A stretch of 32,555 nucleotides of DNA, from positions 1-32,555 of IMG/VR virus record IMGVR_UViG_3300010375_000582; one strand, given 5' to 3'. Each line of letters opens with the position of its first letter. Position 1 is the stretch's first letter. Source of the stretch: a virus. The notes beneath the pieces are model-generated. The model was not told where the DNA came from. It searched no databases and saw only the letters and a program-made list of their open reading frames with translations. This document shows positions 27,771 to 32,555 of the stretch, in pieces. The translations under genes and the position numbers were made by a program.

Positions 27771-29413
27771 TGTTAGACTTAAAGAAAATAGGGGAATTAG
27801 ACGCCGCCACTGACTTACAGGACGGCTATAATGGCGTTGTTTCAACCGGGCCTGGCGCTACCGATGTTAAACGTTTTTCATTCGCCTTATTGCGTTCATG
27901 GATTAATAGTTTGATAACGGCGGCTATCGCTGGTATTACGCAAGGGCCTGCAGGCCCGCAAGGTTCGCCGGGCGCTCCTGGTGCTACTGGCGCTGCAGGT
28001 GCTAAAGGCGACAAGGGCGACAAGGGTGATACTGGATTAAAAGGTGACGTTGGGCCAACAGGCCCGGTTGGCATTCAGGGAGCTAAAGGAGACAAGGGCG
28101 ACAAAGGCGACAAAGGAGATACCGGCGCACAAGGCATTCAGGGCGTGAAGGGTGAAAAAGGCGACAAAGGAGACACCGGCGAAAAAGGAGATACAGGCGA
28201 ATCCGGGCCTGCAGGTGCTGACGGCCCGGCTGGTGCAACCGGCGCTGATGGTGCACCGGGTGTAGGTGTTCCTGCAGGCGGTTCTGCAGGCAAGATATTG
28301 GCAAAGCATTCGGCAACCGATTACGATACAGAATGGATTGACGCACCTACAAGCGGCGGTACACCGGGCGGGGCAAATAAGCAGATACAGTATAACAATT
28401 CCGGCGTGTTCGGCGGCTCGTCAAAATTGGTTTTTGACAACGGAACGGCGCTTGTTGAGATGGATAGCACCAACCAGGGCTTGCTGATTCCTTGCATGAC
28501 CGAAGCGCAAAGGTTAGCTATAGTATCGCCTGCAGTTGGCTTGCAAGTTTATCAAACTGATAGCGGTACTTATGGCGAGGGTTGTTATCAATACAGGTCA
28601 ACCGGGTGGACGGCAAGCAGCGGCGGCGTTGCTGGTTCTACGGGGCAAATTCAGTTCAATAATGCGGGGGCATTTGCTGCTACATCCGCGATGTCGTTTG
28701 ACCCTGTAAATAGTATTCTTTCATTCATTGCTCATTCTTTTTATGGTATCGTATATGATAGTCTTGCCCCTTACTATACTGCGATTAGGCTTAATTCAAA
28801 CGGTGTAAATTTTGGCTCTATTGGTGCTGGTAACAGTTCAGTTATAGGCGGCACTACTGACTTGTCAATAATAGGCAGTCACCATGTCAGTATAGAGGCG
28901 GCAAACAACCTTTATCTAAAGGGGAATGTAATTTTCGGGGAAACGGGAACTTTCGGAGATGGTTCTCACGGGTCATGGCAATACGGGTGTTTTTCAGCGG
29001 GGGCAAATAAATCGGTTAGTATAGGTTACAACTTTACAGGCGGTCAATTCAGTATGGGTAATGCAGGCGGCGGGTTAGCCAGCTTTCAAACAGCAACAGA
29101 TTGGCTTTTCGGCGGCGTAAACATCGGCATAGCTGACGCTTTAGGGCCTGGCACGTCACAGAGTAATGTTTATGCACAATTTATGGCTGCAACTAAATCG
29201 CTGATATTAAACGGTGGTGGCAACTTCACCGCAGAAGCATCAGCTCAATTGCAGGTAGACAGCACAACAAAGGGAGTGTTATTTCCCCGGATGACCACTA
29301 CGCAAAAGAACGCGATAACCAGCCCGGCCGAGGGCTTGACTGTTTATGATACTTCGTTGCATAAGCTTTGTATTTACACAGGTTCAGCCTGGCAAACCAT
29401 AACCTCTGTTTAA
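27770..29413 (+). CDS. Collagen-like tail fibre protein
   Basis: This 547-residue protein has an N-terminal attachment domain (1-58), a collagen-like Gly-X-Y stretch (59-167) with many GDKGDKGDTG and GPAG triplets, and a long C-terminal part rich in Gly, Ser and Asn. The latter has repeated domains that begin ...GGSSKLVFDNG and ...TGQIQFNNAGAF, with two related ends, GLLIPCMTEAQRLAI and GVLFPRMTTTQKNAI. It should be a trimeric fibre for host attachment. It lies within the baseplate genes, before the gpD hub, not at the usual fibre locus near the end. Confidence 0.82.
   Translation: MLDLKKIGELDAATDLQDGYNGVVSTGPGATDVKRFSFALLRSWINSLITAAIAGITQGPAGPQGSPGAPGATGAAGAKGDKGDKGDTGLKGDVGPTGPVGIQGAKGDKGDKGDKGDTGAQGIQGVKGEKGDKGDTGEKGDTGESGPAGADGPAGATGADGAPGVGVPAGGSAGKILAKHSATDYDTEWIDAPTSGGTPGGANKQIQYNNSGVFGGSSKLVFDNGTALVEMDSTNQGLLIPCMTEAQRLAIVSPAVGLQVYQTDSGTYGEGCYQYRSTGWTASSGGVAGSTGQIQFNNAGAFAATSAMSFDPVNSILSFIAHSFYGIVYDSLAPYYTAIRLNSNGVNFGSIGAGNSSVIGGTTDLSIIGSHHVSIEAANNLYLKGNVIFGETGTFGDGSHGSWQYGCFSAGANKSVSIGYNFTGGQFSMGNAGGGLASFQTATDWLFGGVNIGIADALGPGTSQSNVYAQFMAATKSLILNGGGNFTAEASAQLQVDSTTKGVLFPRMTTTQKNAITSPAEGLTVYDTSLHKLCIYTGSAWQTITSV
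27944..28270 (+). repeat. Collagen-like coding repeat (Gly-X-Y)
   Basis: About 36 triplets with Gly at every third codon (GGN-NNN-NNN), with near-identical 9-bp units such as GGCGACAAG repeated several times. The unit number can vary by recombination, which would change fibre length. It is part of the tail fibre gene. Confidence 0.8.
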
Positions 29414-29415
29414 AA

Positions 29416-30369
29416 ATGTTTGGCCTTTCGTCACATATAGCAATAACTGACCCGACCGGGACTAATTTTATCGAGTTCAACTTTGTTAACGAGGTTGAGA
29501 TTGATAGGAGCCGCCGCAAGCTGACCACAACAGCAACGGTAAAAGTTGCCCGCAAGTTGAAGATACTGAACGGTGATATAAACGACATCATTAAGCGCGG
29601 CTCAAAAATAATTGTCCAACTCGGTTATGATGATAATTACACCGAGGAATTTACAGGCTATGTAACCGGCCTCGGCGCTAAAATTCCGCTCGAAATAAAA
29701 TGCGAAGATTCGATGTGGACGCTCAAGCAAAACAGCTTTAGCAAGGCTTGGAAAAACGTCAAGGTCGCTGAAATAATCGACTACATCTACAAGGGCGCTG
29801 CACAAGTTGTTGATTTAAAAATTGGCGGCTTAATTGTAAAGCAGCAAAGCACTGCTCAAATACTGGATGATTTAAAAAAGTTTGGCCTGCAATGCTATTT
29901 CGATGAGGGTATTTTGATAGTTGATTTTGCCGGTGCGGTTCACAACAAAGGCAAAGAGGTAAATTTTGACTTTGTCAAAAATGTAGTCGCCAATGATAAC
30001 CTTGAGTACAAGCTTAAAGATGATGCACGCATAAAAGTAAGGGCAACATCAAAGCTGGCAACGGGCAAAAAAATAGAGTTGGTTTTAGGTGATAATGACG
30101 GTGAGGAACATACGCTGCATTACGTGAATATGGATAAAGACCAACTACAGAAAATCGCAACCGCCGAGCTGGATAAGCTTAAATACAATGGTTTTAAAGG
30201 CAGCTTCAAAGCGTTTGGCTTGCCAACTATTAAGCCGGGCGACATCGCGGTTTTAAATGACCCGGATTACCCGGAACATAACGGCGCTTACCTGGTAGAG
30301 GCTGTTAAAACAACTTATGGTATGGACGGATATAGGCACGAAATAACGCCGGAAAGGAAAGTAGCATAA
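29416..30369 (+). CDS. Baseplate hub protein, gpD/late control D-like
   Basis: This 317-residue protein starts at the ATG at 29416; the longer frame overlaps the fibre gene. It resembles the P2 gpD/Mu gpP hub: DRSRRKLTTTATVKVARKLK strands, LGYDDNYTEEFTGYVTGLGA, a CEDSMWTLKQ turn, AEIIDYIYKGAA, and the C-terminal KPGDIAVLNDPDYPEHNGAYLVEAVKTTYGMDGY region (split by short turns). It should form the trimeric hub under the tube. The spike gene starts at its stop (overlap 1 bp). Confidence 0.78.
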   Translation: MFGLSSHIAITDPTGTNFIEFNFVNEVEIDRSRRKLTTTATVKVARKLKILNGDINDIIKRGSKIIVQLGYDDNYTEEFTGYVTGLGAKIPLEIKCEDSMWTLKQNSFSKAWKNVKVAEIIDYIYKGAAQVVDLKIGGLIVKQQSTAQILDDLKKFGLQCYFDEGILIVDFAGAVHNKGKEVNFDFVKNVVANDNLEYKLKDDARIKVRATSKLATGKKIELVLGDNDGEEHTLHYVNMDKDQLQKIATAELDKLKYNGFKGSFKAFGLPTIKPGDIAVLNDPDYPEHNGAYLVEAVKTTYGMDGYRHEITPERKVA

Positions 30370-30965
30370 TGGAAATTAAAGAGGCTATAAAAAAAATGGC
30401 AGGCGTCAACGGGTTTGATGCGATAATCGACAGGGCAATTGTGTTAGCGGTCGACAAAAACACGGTCACCTGTACTGTACAGCTCATCACCGATGACGAT
30501 TGCATAATCGAAGGTGTTAAGCTTTGCCCGGTGGAAAATGACAACGATTTGTCGGCGCTCGGTATCATCTTTTACCCAAAGCTGCAATCAATGGTTATCA
30601 TCGGACAGGTGCATGATAAAGAGGATTTGGTTATTCTCAAGTTCTCTGAAATTGAAAGCATCGAAATGGACGCAAATAGCGCCGTTGACATGCTTTTATC
30701 CGCTGATGGTACAATTAGTTTAAACGCTGTTAAAATGGTGTTTAACGGCGGTAAAAACGCCGGGTTGCCATTGCTAAAGCCACTGCTTAAAAAAATCAAC
30801 GCACTTGAAAAATCGATTAATGACCTGGCTGATTCGTTCGCAGGTCATACGCATTTAGGTGTTAAGTCGGGCGCTGACGTATCAGGATTGACAGAGGCCT
30901 CAACGCCCGACAAAATTACCCTTACAAAACAAGCCGAATTGGAAAACACAATCATACTGCAATGA
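30369..30965 (+). CDS. Baseplate spike protein (gpV/Mu gp45-like)
   Basis: This 198-residue protein has an OB-fold-like N-terminus (DRAIVLAVDKNTVTCTVQLITDDDCIIEGVKL, split near Val 40), followed by a strand-rich stem and the tip motif AGHTHLGV, the metal-binding HxH of central spikes. It should cap the hub and pierce the outer membrane. Length and position (after gpD) fit. It overlaps the next gene by 4 bp. Confidence 0.72.
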   Translation: MEIKEAIKKMAGVNGFDAIIDRAIVLAVDKNTVTCTVQLITDDDCIIEGVKLCPVENDNDLSALGIIFYPKLQSMVIIGQVHDKEDLVILKFSEIESIEMDANSAVDMLLSADGTISLNAVKMVFNGGKNAGLPLLKPLLKKINALEKSINDLADSFAGHTHLGVKSGADVSGLTEASTPDKITLTKQAELENTIILQ

Positions 30966-31258
30966 GAGATATAATGCTTGATAACGATTTGGATTTAGCC
31001 ATCGAAAACGGCGACTTCGTTGTAGATGACTGTGAGCAGCAAAATCAGGAGCTAATCCTTATTGCTACTCAAGGTAGTTTCAGGGAAAGCCCGTTAACAG
31101 GCGTTGGTATCATCAAACTTTACAAATCGGCTTTTACCCTTTCTGCAGTTGACACGCTTAGGCAAAAAATCAGGCTGCAACTGCAGTATGACGGCTATAC
31201 AAATACATCTGTTACAATTAATTCATTTACGGACATAGAAATTGAGGCAACAAGATAA
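30962..31258 (+). CDS. Baseplate wedge protein (Mu gp46/GPW-gp25-like)
   Basis: This 98-residue protein has a pattern DLDLAIENGDFVVDD-C-EQQNQELILIA, GSFRESPLTGVGIIKLY and RQKIRLQLQYDGY, which fits gp46-like wedge proteins of Mu relatives. It should link hub and outer baseplate. It is coupled to both neighbours (overlaps of 4 and 1 bp). Confidence 0.68.
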   Translation: MRDIMLDNDLDLAIENGDFVVDDCEQQNQELILIATQGSFRESPLTGVGIIKLYKSAFTLSAVDTLRQKIRLQLQYDGYTNTSVTINSFTDIEIEATR

Positions 31259-32073
31259 TGGCACGAACAGTTGAAGAAATCGAAGACCAGATTGATACCA
31301 TTAAGGCGACAAAAGCCGAGCTGGCCGCGCTGGATAGCGTAAGCAATACCGCTATATGGCGGCTATGGCGCTTCATAACCGCACAAGTAATAAACTACTT
31401 TGAAGTTGCCTGGGATAAGTTTCAGGCGGTTATACAGGCAATCATTGACAATAACCAATACGGCACTGATGATTGGTGGTATAAAAAAATGCTGGCCTTT
31501 CAGTTCGGCGACTTGCTTGGCTTTATCAATAACGTCTATCAATACCCGGTCATTGACGCCGCGAAGCAAATTGTAAAATTCTGCAGTATCACTTCAAACA
31601 GCGGAAAGGTTCAAATAAAGGTTGCCGCGTCGAGCGGCGGTCAGCCGGTGGTTTTAACCACCGACCAGCTCGACGGCCTGCTATCCTATTGCCAGCAAAT
31701 CAGGCCTGCAGGTATTCGCTTTACAGTGCAATCGCTTGCCGCTGATAAACTGAAAATCACCGGCAACATTTATTACAATGCTCAAGGTGATATTGCAGTA
31801 ATCAAACCCGCTGTGTTTGCGGCTATAGGGACGTTTTTAAGTACGCTGAACACTACGAATTTTAACGGCACACTATTTTGCAATAAATTGATTGATGCTG
31901 TTCAAGCCGTTCCTGGTACAATCAATAATCAAATTGATTTATTGCAGATAGCAGCCAAAAGCGGTGCTGGCGAGTACCAGGTATTTGCCTCAAGCTATCA
32001 ACCTGCATCCGGTTACTTTCAGATAGACCCGGATTTTGATTTGAATGATACTTTAACCTTTGTTTCAGCATGA
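31258..32073 (+). CDS. Baseplate J-like protein (gp47-like)
   Basis: This 271-residue protein comes after the wedge gene, as gpJ or gp47 does. It has a helical N-terminus (EEIEDQIDTIKATKAELAAL), WRFITAQVINYFEVAWDKF, then a strand-rich core with VQIKVAASSGGQPVVLTTDQLDGLL (split around Gly 127) and the J-like RPAGIRFTVQSL...LKITGNIYYNAQGD. It is shorter than the usual J (300-400). Similar proteins in this phylum are often mislabelled nucleotidyltransferase. Overlaps of 1-4 bp with neighbours. Confidence 0.65.
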   Translation: MARTVEEIEDQIDTIKATKAELAALDSVSNTAIWRLWRFITAQVINYFEVAWDKFQAVIQAIIDNNQYGTDDWWYKKMLAFQFGDLLGFINNVYQYPVIDAAKQIVKFCSITSNSGKVQIKVAASSGGQPVVLTTDQLDGLLSYCQQIRPAGIRFTVQSLAADKLKITGNIYYNAQGDIAVIKPAVFAAIGTFLSTLNTTNFNGTLFCNKLIDAVQAVPGTINNQIDLLQIAAKSGAGEYQVFASSYQPASGYFQIDPDFDLNDTLTFVSA

Positions 32074-32555
32074 CAAACTTGAGTTTTAACATCAATAAGA
32101 CTATAAAGCAATTGCTGCCTTACTTCTTGGTAAAACCTAAGCAGCTGGCTTGGCTGCAGGTGCTGCTTTATCCGCTCGTTTGGCTATATGCTAATTTCTT
32201 AACCTATCGGGCCGCTCAACTAAAGAACGCAACGGTTAACTCAACAGTTATCCGGTTCACCCGCGCCTTACGGGATGAGTTCGCTGATGAGACGATTTAC
32301 ATATTTCACCCGGAAGAAATTTTAGACCAGGCATTTATTTACCTGGCTGTAGAGGGCGCAATATTGGAGTACGATTATTTAGCCAGCGAAAACCATGTTC
32401 CGGTTGACTATGATTACACGGTTATTGAGTACAATTCAAATTATGACTTTATAGTGCGTATTCCCGTTGCCTTAGCGTCAAGGGCCGATGAGGTAATGGC
32501 CTATGTAAAGAAATACGCTTTTTTCGGACTTCATTATACAGTAGAAACATTTTAA
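32070..32555 (+). CDS. Baseplate/tail protein I-like (gp48-like)
   Basis: This 161-residue protein is complete and its TAA is the last codon of the window. It starts with TIKQLLPYFLVKPKQLAWLQVLLYPLVWLYANFL (in two helices), followed by EEILDQAFIYLAVEG and a strand-rich end. Following J-like, it fills the place of tail protein I. The sequence similarity is weak, so the call rests on order. The true tail-fibre genes and the right phage end would lie beyond the window. Confidence 0.5.
   Translation: MTNLSFNINKTIKQLLPYFLVKPKQLAWLQVLLYPLVWLYANFLTYRAAQLKNATVNSTVIRFTRALRDEFADETIYIFHPEEILDQAFIYLAVEGAILEYDYLASENHVPVDYDYTVIEYNSNYDFIVRIPVALASRADEVMAYVKKYAFFGLHYTVETF

Noticed and set aside
27944-28270. 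CRISPR-like or satellite repeat
   Set aside because: The periodicity is 9 bp and in frame with Gly-X-Y coding; there are no spacers.
27826-28346. Minus-strand Pro-rich or Cys/Leu-rich open frames opposite the collagen repeat
   Set aside because: The Gly-X-Y repeat in DNA gives open complements automatically; no evidence for expression.

Overview
The window is most of a Mu-like (transposable, contractile-tailed) prophage from a member of the Bacteroidota, probably a Sphingobacteriaceae relative. The host guess rests on three things. There are good matches to the Bacteroidota promoter elements TTTG and TAnnTTTG. Recognisable Shine-Dalgarno sites are patchy. The phage families present (DUF2586 sheath, DUF6046, DUF5675, DUF935 portal, DUF3164) are often seen together in that phylum. 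Neither phage end nor any flanking host gene is visible. No tRNA, rRNA, CRISPR array or IS element was found.

Early region (1-8643, + strand): a small membrane protein, the DDE transposase (MuA-like), the AAA+ target activator (MuB-like), then a tightly packed series of small genes. These include a stand-alone DnaA domain-IV-like protein, DUF3164, two zinc-finger proteins, a small cytosine-C5 DNA methyltransferase, a second P-loop ATPase and a possible GemA-like protein.

Cargo block (8650-11503, + strand, visibly more AT-rich in places): an HD phosphohydrolase, a one-gene moron between two near-identical terminators, a glycosyltransferase, a small ORF, a secreted TPR protein and another small ORF. 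It ends at a strong bidirectional terminator.

Late operon A (20188 down to 11534, - strand): small and large terminase, a small membrane/coiled-coil protein, gp36-like protein, DUF935 portal, a MuF protein fused to a zincin metallopeptidase-like domain, tape measure, gpG-like morphogenesis protein and a putative tail-terminator-like protein. A one-gene moron with its own promoter sits inside it on the opposite strand.

Late operon B (20373-32555, + strand): prohead protease/scaffold, major capsid protein with an unusual two-helix membrane N-terminus, an Ala/Lys/Pro-rich protein, a DUF5675 protein and a multi-TM holin/spanin-like protein (probable lysis genes), sheath, tube, tail-chaperone pair joined by a -1 frameshift signal, DUF6046 tail protein, LysM-like protein, collagen-like fibre, gpD hub, spike, gp46-like wedge, J-like and I-like baseplate proteins. 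The window stops exactly at the stop codon of the last one. Operons A and B diverge from a 157-bp control region with palindromes and helically spaced TCTGT repeats. Canonical Mu transcribes all these late genes in one direction.

The most interesting items are the MuF-zincin candidate injected effector, the frameshift cassette in the tail chaperone genes, a G9 tract in the catalytic loop of the methyltransferase whose 3' half is also open and motif-bearing in a second frame, the membrane-helix N-terminus of the capsid protein, and several self-contained moron cassettes, some with apparently leaderless promoters. All family calls come from reading motifs by eye; no database search was run.
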